A stretch of 64,000 bases of DNA from Martelella sp. AD-3 (GTDB taxonomy: Bacteria; Pseudomonadota; Alphaproteobacteria; Rhizobiales; Rhizobiaceae), in assembly GCF_001578105.1 (NCBI RefSeq), contig NZ_CP014275.1, positions 620,001 through 684,000 of the forward strand, in the 5' to 3' direction. Below, one piece after another: positions 33,905-46,661 of the stretch. How positions within the stretch are numbered: position 1 is the first letter of the stretch; the number at the start of each line of letters is the position of its first letter. Under the pieces are notes generated by a model that searched no databases, was not told where the DNA came from, and saw only the letters and a list, made by a program, of their open reading frames with translations. The position numbers were made by a program, and so were the translations under genes.

Positions 33905-34478
33905 ATCCGTGCCAGCGCCGTGTGATTCGCGCGGCCAGGTGATCCAGGGAAATTCTGCCGGGTCCGTAGATGACCAGCAGGACCAGCGGCACTGTCCAGA
34001 GAAGGCGCTGGTCGAGGATGACGCTGTCGGGGAAGCGGTCGAACAGCGCGCCAATGGTCTCGCCGCCGACCTGATGTACCGTGATGTCCACCAAGGTCTG
34101 GACCGCGATGAAGCCGAGCATGCCGAGGGCGCTCAGCCGGGTGGCGAGGCCGAAGATGATCAGCAGCGGCAGGGCGAATTCGGCATAGGTTCCCAGATGA
34201 ACGATCAGCCCCCAGGGCAGGAAGGACACCGAGGAGACATCGCCGCCGGCGGCCTCGACGGCGGGAAGCGCGATCTGGTAGTAGGCGGAGCTTCGAACCA
34301 TGAAGAAGCCGGCAAGGCCGGGCTCGACCTTGGTCAATGCCGAGTTCAGGAAGTAGAGCCAGAGGGTGGAGGCAAACACCAGCCTGGCGAAAAGCCCCGG
34401 AAACCATGGCGCCAGGAAGGTCTGGAGGCGTGCAAAGACACGGTCATGGAGACGCGCGATCGTGCAGATGAAATGCAT
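33903..34478 (-). CDS. DoxX-family membrane protein of the bufferin-type operon
   Basis: A 191-residue inner-membrane protein of the DoxX family with four hydrophobic segments (around residues 27-45, 85-110, 112-132 and 160-178) and the family Arg/Glu features (FARLVFASTLWLYFLNSALTKVEPG; YAEFALPLLIIFGLATR). It is the last gene of a four-gene operon with a DUF2282 precursor, an MNIO oxidase and a DUF2063 protein, five bases after the DUF2063 gene. DoxX proteins accompany bufferin loci; a redox or transport role is proposed but not established. Confidence 0.85.
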   Translation of the reverse strand: MHFICTIARLHDRVFARLQTFLAPWFPGLFARLVFASTLWLYFLNSALTKVEPGLAGFFMVRSSAYYQIALPAVEAAGGDVSSVSFLPWGLIVHLGTYAEFALPLLIIFGLATRLSALGMLGFIAVQTLVDITVHQVGGETIGALFDRFPDSVILDQRLLWTVPLVLLVIYGPGRISLDHLAARITRRWHG

Positions 34479-34483
34479 GGTGA

Positions 34484-35269
34484 CTACTCCCGTGCAGCCG
34501 AAAGGCGCGTGAAGGCGCCCGAGGTGATCAATATCGAAAACGCGGCGCCGAGGTCGAAGGCGGGGTCGAGCGCCGTCGCGGCCTCGGCCGCCTCGCAGAT
34601 CGGCATGCCCTCGATCAGTTTGCCGAAGAAGACGGCCTGTCCGTCTGTAAGCGAAAGCACCGCAACGTCATAGTGCGGCCGGGTTACCAGCGCGGTCTCG
34701 GCCGGTGACGGGTCGAAGTCCCTGAGCCCGGTTCCGTTGCGGGCGCGCAGGAAAATGCTCACCGCCGCGCTGTCGAAGCGCCGCAGCCGTGTGGCCGGGT
34801 GCGGAACGAGGGCTGCCGCCATCAGGCCGTCCGGCGAAAGCGTCTGGAGCTCGTCGGGTGATAGCGGATCCGCATCTTCCGCGTGATAGGCATCGAGCCA
34901 GGCCCGCTCCAGACGGGCAATATCGGACAGGAAGAACAGATGTTCGGCAGGCTCGAACGTGGCGATGAAATCGGCAAAGCCGTGGCCGTATTCGGCAATC
35001 ACAGGCGTCCGCGGCGGTTCGCGGGCGATATAGTCGCCGGCCATGGCGGAGAAGAACCGTTCCCCCACAAGGTCGCGCGTCACGGGAAAGATATCCGCGA
35101 GCGCGCCTTTGAGTCCGACAGCGACATTGTTGCGGTAAACGCCGAAGCGTTTGACGGCAGGTCCGCCGAACGGGTTGGAAACGCCATCCGGCGCGGTTTC
35201 GGCCGGCGGTCCGAGAAGGGCCGCTGCGAATCCTTCGAGCGTTGCGGCAGCGGAGCGAGGGTCAGCCAT
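34484..35269 (-). CDS. bufC: DUF2063 partner protein of the MNIO oxidase (BufC type)
   Basis: A 261-residue protein with an N-terminal DUF2063 domain (FGVYRNNVAVGLKGALADIFPVTRDLVGERFF; FLSDIARLERAWLDAYHAED). In MNIO-dependent RiPP systems this protein acts as the recognition partner that presents the precursor peptide to the oxidase. The C-terminal ~120 residues (FDSAAVSIFLRARNG; FGKLIEGMPICEAAEAA) form a second small domain. It overlaps bufB by eight bases, pointing to coupled synthesis of a 1:1 complex. Confidence 0.88.
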   Translation of the reverse strand: MADPRSAAATLEGFAAALLGPPAETAPDGVSNPFGGPAVKRFGVYRNNVAVGLKGALADIFPVTRDLVGERFFSAMAGDYIAREPPRTPVIAEYGHGFADFIATFEPAEHLFFLSDIARLERAWLDAYHAEDADPLSPDELQTLSPDGLMAAALVPHPATRLRRFDSAAVSIFLRARNGTGLRDFDPSPAETALVTRPHYDVAVLSLTDGQAVFFGKLIEGMPICEAAEAATALDPAFDLGAAFSILITSGAFTRLSAARE

Positions 35270-36155
35270 GGCGGCTGCCGAGCAGAAAGCGCTCGCCCTC
35301 CCGGTTCATGATCTCCTCGGCCAGTTGCGCCTCGCGCTTCAGGATCGGCCATTCGGGCACGTCATTGTCCCATTCGATCAGCGTCGGAAGCGGGCCGGTC
35401 TTCTGGATGACGAAGGCATAAAGCGCCCAGACGGCGTCATCGACGGGTCGGTCATGGGCGTCGATCAGAAGCGGCGCGCCCGTATCGTCAACATCCTCTG
35501 CGTGGCCGGCGAGGTGGATCTCGCCGACCCGCTCCAGCGGAAAACTCTTCAGGTATGACAGGGCGTCAAAGCCGTTATTGGTCGCTGACACATGGACATT
35601 GTTGACGTCGAGCAGCAGGCCGCAGCCGCTCCTGCGCGCAATCTCGTCGAGGAAGATCGTCTCCGGGATCGTGCTTTCGGAAAACGCGACATAGGTGGAC
35701 GGGTTTTCCAGCAGGATCGGCCTCTTGAGCCTGTTCTGCACCCGGTCGATATGGTCGACGATATGGCAGAGCGTCTCATCGGTATAGGGCAGCGGCAGAA
35801 GGTCGTTGTAATAGGCGTCGTCATGGGTCGACCACGCCAGGTGTTCGGAAACGAGGCCTGGTTCATAGCGCTCGACAACGCCCGCCAGCCGTTCCAGATG
35901 GCCCGGATCAATCCCGCGCGGCGAGCCGATCGAAAGGCCGACGCCGTGGACGGACAGGGGGAAGTCCTGGCGCATGCGCGTCAGGATGCGGTGCGGGTGG
36001 CCGCCCGCGCCCATATAGTTTTCGGCATGCACTTCGAGAAAGCCGATTGCGTAATCATCGTTCAGGATGGCGTCGGCATGGGCGGTCTTGAAGCCGGCGC
36101 CGGCCCGCTGCGGGACCTGTCGCCGCGCAAGCAAGGCAGTCATTTCGCTGGACAT
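35262..36155 (-). CDS. bufB: multinuclear non-heme iron oxidase, DUF692 (BufB type)
   Basis: A 297-residue TIM-barrel metalloenzyme of the MNIO family (MbnB relatives), which oxidise cysteines of a precursor peptide to heterocycles. Conserved metal-binding segments are FLEVHAENYMG, LSVHGVGLSIG, LVSEHLAWS, ILLENPSTY, LLDVNNVHVSA, EIHLAGH and LIEWDNDVPEW. Bufferin MNIOs convert Cys residues of DUF2282 peptides to thiooxazoles that bind copper. It is translated between the precursor gene (74 bases upstream) and bufC. Confidence 0.93.
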   Translation of the reverse strand: MSSEMTALLARRQVPQRAGAGFKTAHADAILNDDYAIGFLEVHAENYMGAGGHPHRILTRMRQDFPLSVHGVGLSIGSPRGIDPGHLERLAGVVERYEPGLVSEHLAWSTHDDAYYNDLLPLPYTDETLCHIVDHIDRVQNRLKRPILLENPSTYVAFSESTIPETIFLDEIARRSGCGLLLDVNNVHVSATNNGFDALSYLKSFPLERVGEIHLAGHAEDVDDTGAPLLIDAHDRPVDDAVWALYAFVIQKTGPLPTLIEWDNDVPEWPILKREAQLAEEIMNREGERFLLGSRHG

Positions 36156-36188
36156 GTGTGGCGCTCCCGCTCACTGGATGACGCAAGA

Positions 36189-36215
36189 CCGCCGGCGCGC
36201 CGAGGGCACCGGCGG
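36189..36215 (-). terminator. hairpin between the precursor gene and the MNIO gene
   Basis: CCGCCGG and CCGGCGG form a seven-bp stem around a 13-base loop. There is only TCTT after it, so it may be a partial terminator or RNA-stabilising hairpin that raises precursor over enzyme expression. Confidence 0.45.
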
Positions 36216-36228
36216 CGTTGACGCGCAA

Positions 36229-36528
36229 TCACATTGCGGGAAGGTCGCGATCGAGCGGCTCGAGCGAACCCATGCGGTCGCCCGGAAGCTTCATGTCCGT
36301 GCAGGAGCCTTCGGCCACATATTTCCAGGCATTGCCCTGGTAGTCGACCTTGGACGTGCCTGCGCAGGTCGTGCCCGGTCCGGCGGCGCAATCGTTCTGG
36401 CCGGCCATGGCGACGCCGTAGCACTTGACATTGGCGGCCTGGGCGGGGGCGGTGGCCGCAAGGCTGCCGACAGCCACGGCGAGCGCGCCGGCAAGCGTTG
36501 CTGCGCTGATCTTGTTGGTCTTCGACAT
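36229..36528 (-). CDS. bufA: DUF2282 bufferin-type precursor peptide (BufA1 type)
   Basis: A 99-residue secreted precursor. Residues 1-31 are a signal peptide ending in the cleavage motif AQA. The mature part has four cysteines (C36 in [11 protein letters not shown]47 in QNDCAAG, C55 in TTCAGTS and C76 in EGSCTDM), the pattern of DUF2282 bufferins. After modification by the MNIO the periplasmic peptide should bind copper or a related metal and protect the cell. GAGGAG precedes the ATG. A repeat array lies 100-150 bases upstream. Metal and modification are inferred from characterised relatives. Confidence 0.92.
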   Translation of the reverse strand: MSKTNKISAATLAGALAVAVGSLAATAPAQAANVKCYGVAMAGQNDCAAGPGTTCAGTSKVDYQGNAWKYVAEGSCTDMKLPGDRMGSLEPLDRDLPAM

Positions 36529-36631
36529 GCTATTCTCCTCATTGATCGAGACGGGTTCGATTGTTGTGCAAGTCTTGTTCTTGCACGCAGGAGTTTTGCA
36601 AAATCGGCCTTCACTTGGAAATCAATCGAGC

Positions 36632-36678
36632 GTCACCCGGCAGTCACGCCGCGTCACCGGCCTGTGAGGCGCCGTTAC
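36632..36678 (-). promoter_or_regulatory. tandem ~10-bp repeats upstream of the bufferin operon
   Basis: On the plus strand GTCAC occurs at 36632, 36643 and 36653 and GTTAC at 36674, spacings of 11, 10 and 21, with an inverted TGTGA at 36664 in register. On the minus strand this is a GTGAC-type array facing bufA. One-turn direct repeats suit an OmpR-type response regulator. The last unit reaches the final codons of the aldolase gene. Confidence 0.5.
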
Positions 36679-37745
36679 CCGTTTGTGAGCGGCTCGGCCT
36701 CAAGGAAGGAGACAAAGCGATCGACCTCGGCCTCCGTCGAGGCGAAGCTGGTCACGCAGCGCGCCAGAACCTCGTCTTCAGCCACAAGTCCGGGCTGGTC
36801 TGCCGGCGTCAGCCAGTCGTAGAACTCAGCGCCGGCCTTGCGCGCGGCTTCGGCCGCGGCCTTCGGCAGGATGATGAAGACCTCGTTCGATTGGGTCTCC
36901 CAGGCAAGCCGCGCCTTTGCCGATTTGCGAAAGGCAATGCGCATCCGCTCGGCCATGGCGTTTGAGTGGCGGGCAAGGTCGAGCCAGAGGTCGTCGGTCA
37001 GGTAGGCGTCGAGCTGGGCGGAGATGAAGCGGGTCTTGGAGAAGAGATGGGCGGCGCGCTTGCGGATGAAGGGCATCTCCCGCGCCTGGTCCGGGTTCAT
37101 GAACACGATTGCCTCCGCGCACCAGCAGCCGTTCTTGGTGCCGCCGAAGGAGAGAATGTCGACGCCGCGCTTCCACGTCATTTCGGCCGGCGTCGCATCG
37201 AGCGCGACAAGCGCATTGGCAAAGCGCGCGCCATCCATGTGAACCGGAAGGCCGCCTTCCTTTGCGACAGCGGTAAGCGCATCAATTTCGTCAAGTCCGT
37301 AGACGGTGCCGACCTCCGTCGATTGCGTCAGCGACAGCGCCATGGGCTGGCCGTGATGGATGAAATCCGCCGGATAGCGCGCGGCGATGCGCCTCAGCTC
37401 CGACGGCGTCATCTTGCCTTCCGGGCCCGAAACGGTGGCGAGCCTGCCGCCGCCGGTGAAATATTCCGGCGCGCCGCCCTCGTCATTGGCGATGTGGGCG
37501 TCCTTGTGGCAGAAGACCACGCCGCCCGGCCGCCCGACGGAGGAAAGCGCCAGCGAATTGGCCGCCGTGCCCGTGCCGACGAAGAAGACGGCGACCTCGC
37601 GCTCGAAGAGATCGTTGAACCGCGCCTCGATCTTCCGGTCCAGCGGGCTTGTGCCATAGGCATTGGCATAGCCCGACTGTTCGCGCAGCAGCGCCTCGCC
37701 GATTGCGGGATGGGCGCCGGACCAGTTGTCGGAAGCAAAAAACAT
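36675..37745 (-). CDS. ltaE: low-specificity L-threonine aldolase
   Basis: A 356-residue PLP enzyme that splits threonine or allo-threonine to glycine and acetaldehyde. It shows MFFASDNWSGAHP at the start, the glycine-rich FVGTGTAANSLAL, the Asp-containing LPVHMDGARFANALVAL, and the PLP lysine in LSFGGTKNG. The start at 37745 has GAGG upstream; ATG at 37760 would add five residues. It runs in the same direction as the bufferin operon but is likely a separate unit because of the 146-base gap with repeats. Confidence 0.92.
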   Translation of the reverse strand: MFFASDNWSGAHPAIGEALLREQSGYANAYGTSPLDRKIEARFNDLFEREVAVFFVGTGTAANSLALSSVGRPGGVVFCHKDAHIANDEGGAPEYFTGGGRLATVSGPEGKMTPSELRRIAARYPADFIHHGQPMALSLTQSTEVGTVYGLDEIDALTAVAKEGGLPVHMDGARFANALVALDATPAEMTWKRGVDILSFGGTKNGCWCAEAIVFMNPDQAREMPFIRKRAAHLFSKTRFISAQLDAYLTDDLWLDLARHSNAMAERMRIAFRKSAKARLAWETQSNEVFIILPKAAAEAARKAGAEFYDWLTPADQPGLVAEDEVLARCVTSFASTEAEVDRFVSFLEAEPLTNG

Positions 37746-38052
37746 GGATAAAGACCTCAAAAGCGTTCTGGAAATGCGGTTAGCGGGATATCAGGGAAAA
37801 GGTCGCCGCCTGTAAAGGGGCATTCCCGATGTCCGGTGCGAGGTGCTGTCTTCGCAGGAGTTTGCGCCTGTCGGCTTGATGGGCGTGGATTCTGCCTATA
37901 AATTGCCGTTTTCTTTCACGTCTGTCGAAAGAACCTTGAAATGGGTAACTTTGTTGCGCTGGCCGGTCATCCGGCGTAATTTTCTCTCGCCTTCGGACGC
38001 GCGATTTCATTATTTGCTTGCCACTTTGCGTGGTTTCTGGCATGAACGGCAG

Positions 38053-38079
38053 ATAGGACAGTTATGCTGTCCTATTTTT
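38053..38079 (+). promoter_or_regulatory. perfect 23-bp palindrome: orphan terminator or operator upstream of gltB
   Basis: ATAGGACAG (38053-38061) and CTGTCCTAT (38067-38075) flank TTATG, and TTTTTA follows. It has the form of a plus-strand terminator, yet no plus-strand gene precedes it within 5 kb. Its centre is about 50 bases before the gltB -35 element, so it could instead be an operator. The rest of 37746-38052 shows no gene. Confidence 0.5.
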
Positions 38080-38113
38080 ATGTCCGGCTGTGTCGTGTGC
38101 CGGTCGCAAGGGG

Positions 38114-38143
38114 CTGACGCGTTCCCGCTTTTTGGTCTATAAT
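38114..38143 (+). promoter_or_regulatory. promoter of gltB
   Basis: CTGACG at 38114-38119 and a perfect TATAAT at 38138-38143 are 18 bases apart. This would give a leader of about 190 bases before the gltB ATG. Confidence 0.6.
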
Positions 38144-38341
38144 GACCGCACAAGCGGAAGGCCGCGCTCCTGCCTCGCTCACGACAAGAGCCATCGGCTG
38201 GAGCGCCCGTTGTATGGTCGTCCCGGTTTTAAATGAGAGAGAGGTCTGCAGGCGGCGGGGCGCGACAGCGTCTTCACGCATTTGCCTGCTCCCCACGATC
38301 CGGTTTCGCCTGCATTCCGGCAGGTTTTAAGGAGATCTTGT

Positions 38342-43066
<4,725 letters not shown>

Positions 43067-43169
43067 GAGGCAACAGACATCTGTCGGCGTCCCGGCTTTT
43101 GAGTGCGGGACGCTTTCTTGCGCGCGCCACGAGCGCGTAACGTCAGCTTGAAGTAGTCAGGATTACGAA

Positions 43170-44624
43170 ATGGGCAAGGTTACTGGGTTTATGGAAATCG
43201 ACCGGCAGGTCGCGAAGTATCAGCCGGCCTCCGATCGCATCCGTCATTTCCGCGAATTCACCATTCCGATGTCGGACCCGGAAGTGCAGAAGCAGGCGGC
43301 CCGCTGCATGGATTGCGGCATTCCCTATTGCCATGGTCCGACCGGCTGTCCGATCCACAACCAGATTCCGGACTGGAACGATCTGGTCTATAGCGGCAAC
43401 TGGAAAGAGGCGATCGCAAACCTGCATTCGACCAACAATTTTCCGGAATTCACCGGTCGGGTATGCCCGGCGCCCTGCGAGGAGGCCTGCACGCTGAACC
43501 TCGAGGACATTCCGGTCTCGATCAAGACGATCGAGCAGGCGATCGCCGACAAGGCCTACGAACTGGGCTTCATCGTGCCGAAGCCGGCAACGACCAAGAC
43601 CGGCAAGAAGGTTGCCGTGATCGGTTCCGGACCGGCCGGCATGTCGGCGGCCCAGCAGCTTGGCCGCGCCGGCCATGATGTCGTTGTGTTCGAGCGGGAG
43701 GCCAAGCCCGGCGGACTGCTGCGTTACGGCATCCCGGATTTCAAGATGGAGAAGAACTTCATCGATCGCCGCGTCGAACAGATGCGCGGCGAAGGGGTCG
43801 AGTTCCGTTGCGGCGTCAATGTCGGCGTCGACGTCAAGATCGACGACCTGCTCGCCGAGTATGATGCGGTGCTCTATTGCGGCGGCTCGGAAACGCCGCG
43901 CGCTTCCGGCATCGGCGGCGGCGATCTGCACGGCGTCTACGATGCCATGCCCTTCCTCGTTCAGCAGAACAAGCGGGTGGGCCGCGAGAGCATAGACAGC
44001 ACCGGCTGGCCCTCGGAGCCTATCCTGGCCGGCGGCAAGCATGTCGTGGTCGTCGGCGGCGGCGATACCGCGTCCGACTGCGTCGGCACGGCCTTCCGCC
44101 AGGGCGCCGTCAAGGTGACCCAGCTCGATATCCGCCCGCAGCCGCCGGAAAAGGAAGACAAGCTCGCCGTCTGGCCGTTCTGGGCCACCAAGATGCGCAC
44201 CTCCTCTTCCCAGGCCGAAGGCGCAATTCGCGAGTTCCAGGTGGCGACGCTGGAATTCGTCGGCGAGGAGGGCGTGCTCACTGGCGTCAAATGCTGCCAT
44301 GTGGACGAGAAGCGCCAGCCGATCGCCGGCACGGAGTTTGTCATCAAGGCCGACCTCGCCTTCATCGCCATCGGTTTCCGCGGCCCCCTGAAGACCGGCG
44401 TGCTGTCCGATCTGGAAGGACGGCTGACGCTGAATACGGACCGTCGCGGTTCGGTCAATGTTGTCGCCAATGATGATGACTACAAGACGTCGGTCGACAG
44501 GTTCTGGACCGCCGGCGATGTCCGGCGCGGCCAGTCGCTCGTCGTCTGGGCGATCCGCGAGGGCCGTCAGGCCGCCCGTTCGATCGACCTCGCCCTGATG
44601 GGCGAGACCCTGTTGCCGCGCTGA
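43170..44624 (+). CDS. gltD: glutamate synthase (NADPH) small subunit
   Basis: A 484-residue flavoprotein that passes electrons from NADPH to GltB. The N terminus holds two cysteine clusters for 4Fe-4S centres (RCMDCGIPYCHGPTGCP; CPAPCEEACTLN). The FAD site is VIGSGPAGMSAAQQL and the NADPH site VVGGGDTASDC, with ATG-like WTAGDVRRGQSLVVWAI near the C terminus. It follows gltB after 103 bases on the same strand and is probably co-transcribed. A perfect terminator closes the unit. Confidence 0.97.
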   Translation: MGKVTGFMEIDRQVAKYQPASDRIRHFREFTIPMSDPEVQKQAARCMDCGIPYCHGPTGCPIHNQIPDWNDLVYSGNWKEAIANLHSTNNFPEFTGRVCPAPCEEACTLNLEDIPVSIKTIEQAIADKAYELGFIVPKPATTKTGKKVAVIGSGPAGMSAAQQLGRAGHDVVVFEREAKPGGLLRYGIPDFKMEKNFIDRRVEQMRGEGVEFRCGVNVGVDVKIDDLLAEYDAVLYCGGSETPRASGIGGGDLHGVYDAMPFLVQQNKRVGRESIDSTGWPSEPILAGGKHVVVVGGGDTASDCVGTAFRQGAVKVTQLDIRPQPPEKEDKLAVWPFWATKMRTSSSQAEGAIREFQVATLEFVGEEGVLTGVKCCHVDEKRQPIAGTEFVIKADLAFIAIGFRGPLKTGVLSDLEGRLTLNTDRRGSVNVVANDDDYKTSVDRFWTAGDVRRGQSLVVWAIREGRQAARSIDLALMGETLLPR

Positions 44625-44642
44625 AATCGCTGATGAAATTGC

Positions 44643-44669
44643 AGGCTGCGGCGTGACGCCGCAGCCTTT
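44643..44669 (+). terminator. terminator of gltBD
   Basis: AGGCTGCGGCG and CGCCGCAGCCT form an 11-bp perfect stem with loop TGA, followed by a short TTTC. Confidence 0.75.
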
Positions 44670-44782
44670 CCCGGAAAAAGCGTGAAAGGGTCGTTGCCTT
44701 GATTGCGCTCGCTATTGCTTCTTGTTAGACCTTACTCATACTTGAGTGAAACTTAGTTTATTTTTCAATAGAGGAGAGGGTC

Positions 44783-45670
44783 TTGGCTCAGCACAAGAAG
44801 GTTCGCAAGGCGGTTCTGCCGGTTGCAGGTCTGGGAACGCGGTTCCTGCCCGCCACGAAGGTCGTGCCGAAGGAATTGCTCCCGGTTGTCGACAAGCCGA
44901 TCGTCCAGTATGTCGTCGATGAGGCGATCGAGGCGGGGATCGAGCATTTCGTTTTCGTCACCGGCCGCAACAAGCATGTGATCGAAGACTACTTCGACAT
45001 TCAGTACGAGCTGGAAAGCACGTTGAAGGCGCGTAACAAGCATGCCGAGCTCAGCCTTCTCGCCGACATGCTGCCGGCCGCGGGCACCGCCACCTTCACC
45101 CGCCAGCAGGAGCCGCACGGGCTCGGCCATGCCGTCTGGTGCGCGCGCGAAGTCGTGGGTCCCGAGCCGTTTGCGCTGATCCTGCCGGATATGGTGATGG
45201 AGGCGGAAAAGCCCTGCCTGAAGGGTATGATGGAAGTCTATGACGTTGCCGGGGGCAATGTCGTTTCCGTCGAGGAGTGCGATCCCGAACTTGCGCACAA
45301 ATACGGCATCGTCGGCGTCGGCGAGGCTGTCGGAAGCGGCTTCAGGATCACCGAGATGGTCGAGAAGCCGGAAAAGGGCACTGCGCCCTCGAACTATTTC
45401 ATCAATGGCCGTTACATTCTGCAGCCGGAAATCTTCCCGATTCTCGAAGTGCTCGAACGCGGCGCCGGCAATGAGATCCAGCTGACCGACGGCATGCTGA
45501 AACTGGCGCAGGAGCAGGATTTCTACGGCTACAAGTTCGACGGCCAGACCTTCGACTGCGGCTCCAAGGAAGGCTTCATCATTGCCAATGTGGCGCTGGC
45601 GCTGAAGCGCGACGACATCCGTCCGAAGGTTGAGGACGAGCTCAAGGCGCTGATCTCCGCGCTGAAATGA
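44783..45670 (+). CDS. galU: UTP-glucose-1-phosphate uridylyltransferase
   Basis: A 295-residue nucleotidyltransferase making UDP-glucose, the donor for cellulose, exopolysaccharide, LPS and cyclic glucan (ExoN/GalU in rhizobia). Signatures are [35 protein letters not shown] and the C-terminal [17 protein letters not shown]. The start is an unusual TTG at 44783, chosen because GAGGAGAGG lies just upstream and the N terminus matches the family. The leader holds an ACTCA/TGAGT inverted repeat near 44734-44747. It supplies substrate for BcsA. Confidence 0.96.
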   Translation: MAQHKKVRKAVLPVAGLGTRFLPATKVVPKELLPVVDKPIVQYVVDEAIEAGIEHFVFVTGRNKHVIEDYFDIQYELESTLKARNKHAELSLLADMLPAAGTATFTRQQEPHGLGHAVWCAREVVGPEPFALILPDMVMEAEKPCLKGMMEVYDVAGGNVVSVEECDPELAHKYGIVGVGEAVGSGFRITEMVEKPEKGTAPSNYFINGRYILQPEIFPILEVLERGAGNEIQLTDGMLKLAQEQDFYGYKFDGQTFDCGSKEGFIIANVALALKRDDIRPKVEDELKALISALK

Positions 45671-45716
45671 CGGGAGACTTCCGGGAGGCGCTGCGGCGCC
45701 TTGCGACCGATACCGG

Positions 45717-45742
45717 GCGGCGCTTCGAGGCGCCGCTTTTTT
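45717..45742 (+). terminator. Rho-independent terminator of galU
   Basis: GCGGCGC (45717-45723) pairs with GCGCCGC (45730-45736), loop TTCGAG, followed by six T. Confidence 0.88.
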
Positions 45743-45754
45743 ATTGCCGAAAGT

Positions 45755-46588
45755 ATGAACGTGTCATCATCCAGCCTAATCGACCCCGTGGTCATTCCAC
45801 TTGTCGATGGTCCCAGGAACGAGCTCGAAGGCGAGCGCCCGGACCGTCAGTTCACCGTGGTTCACCGCCCCGAATTGCATGTCTGGCGCGTGGACGCAGC
45901 CCGAGCGCGGGTGCTGCTCTATGCCGGCGGCGGATATACCAGGATCGTCTATGACAAGGAGGGGCCGGAGGTCGCCGCCTGGCTGAACGGGCTCGGCATC
46001 GAGGTCAATCTCCTCATTCACCGGCTGCCGGGCGCTGATGACGGCAAGGGCGGGCGCTATCCGAAGGGCATCGCGCTCGAAGACGGAATGCTGGCGCTTG
46101 ATCACCTCGCTGGTGCGCAAAGCGACTTGCCGCTCTTTCATTTCGGCCTGTCCTCCGGCGGACATCTGGCCGGCGTCATGGCCTGCCAGCCGCATCGGCT
46201 GAAAGCGGCGGGCGCCTTGATCTGTTATGCGCCGATCAACGCCAACCACCGCGCCCACAAGTTTCCCGAAGACAAGCCGGACTATCCCCCGCTCGAAAAA
46301 CAGGACTTCTATGACGCCTGGCCGATCGGGCTTGCCGAGCACCCCCACGGCCTGCCGAAGGTTCCGGTGTTTCTCGCCTATGCGGCGCATGATCGCTCGG
46401 TTCCGCTGCAACACGCGCTCAACTATGTTGGGACAGCGGCCGCCCTCGGACTTGATGTTGACCTGCATGTCTTTGCCGATGCGCCGCACGGCTTCGCGCT
46501 GCGGTCGCTCAACGGCACGCAAGCGGCCTGGCCCGGCCTTGCCGGCGACTGGATGCGGCGAAAGGCGGACCTTGCGGGCCCCGTATGA
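45755..46588 (+). CDS. alpha/beta hydrolase-fold esterase
   Basis: A 277-residue hydrolase of the acetyl-xylan-esterase/BD-FAE type. It shows the oxyanion segment VLLYAGGGYTRIVYD, the nucleophile motif FGLSSGGHLAG, an Asp in AYAAHDRSVPLQH and the catalytic His in FADAPHGFALR. An upstream in-frame ATG at 45701 lies before the galU terminator, so 45755 is used, with only a weak ribosome site. The natural substrate cannot be named; short-chain acyl or sugar esters are usual in the family. Confidence 0.8.
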   Translation: MNVSSSSLIDPVVIPLVDGPRNELEGERPDRQFTVVHRPELHVWRVDAARARVLLYAGGGYTRIVYDKEGPEVAAWLNGLGIEVNLLIHRLPGADDGKGGRYPKGIALEDGMLALDHLAGAQSDLPLFHFGLSSGGHLAGVMACQPHRLKAAGALICYAPINANHRAHKFPEDKPDYPPLEKQDFYDAWPIGLAEHPHGLPKVPVFLAYAAHDRSVPLQHALNYVGTAAALGLDVDLHVFADAPHGFALRSLNGTQAAWPGLAGDWMRRKADLAGPV

Positions 46589-46661
46589 TGGATGCCTCCT
46601 GCCGCTCGCCCGAAGCGATTGTTCTATTGATTGCAAAACCCAAAGGCGCTAACAGCGGAGC

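Noticed and set aside
37843..38142. A 99-codon frame between ltaE and gltB
   Set aside because: No ribosome site, no family features, and it runs across the palindrome and into the gltB promoter.
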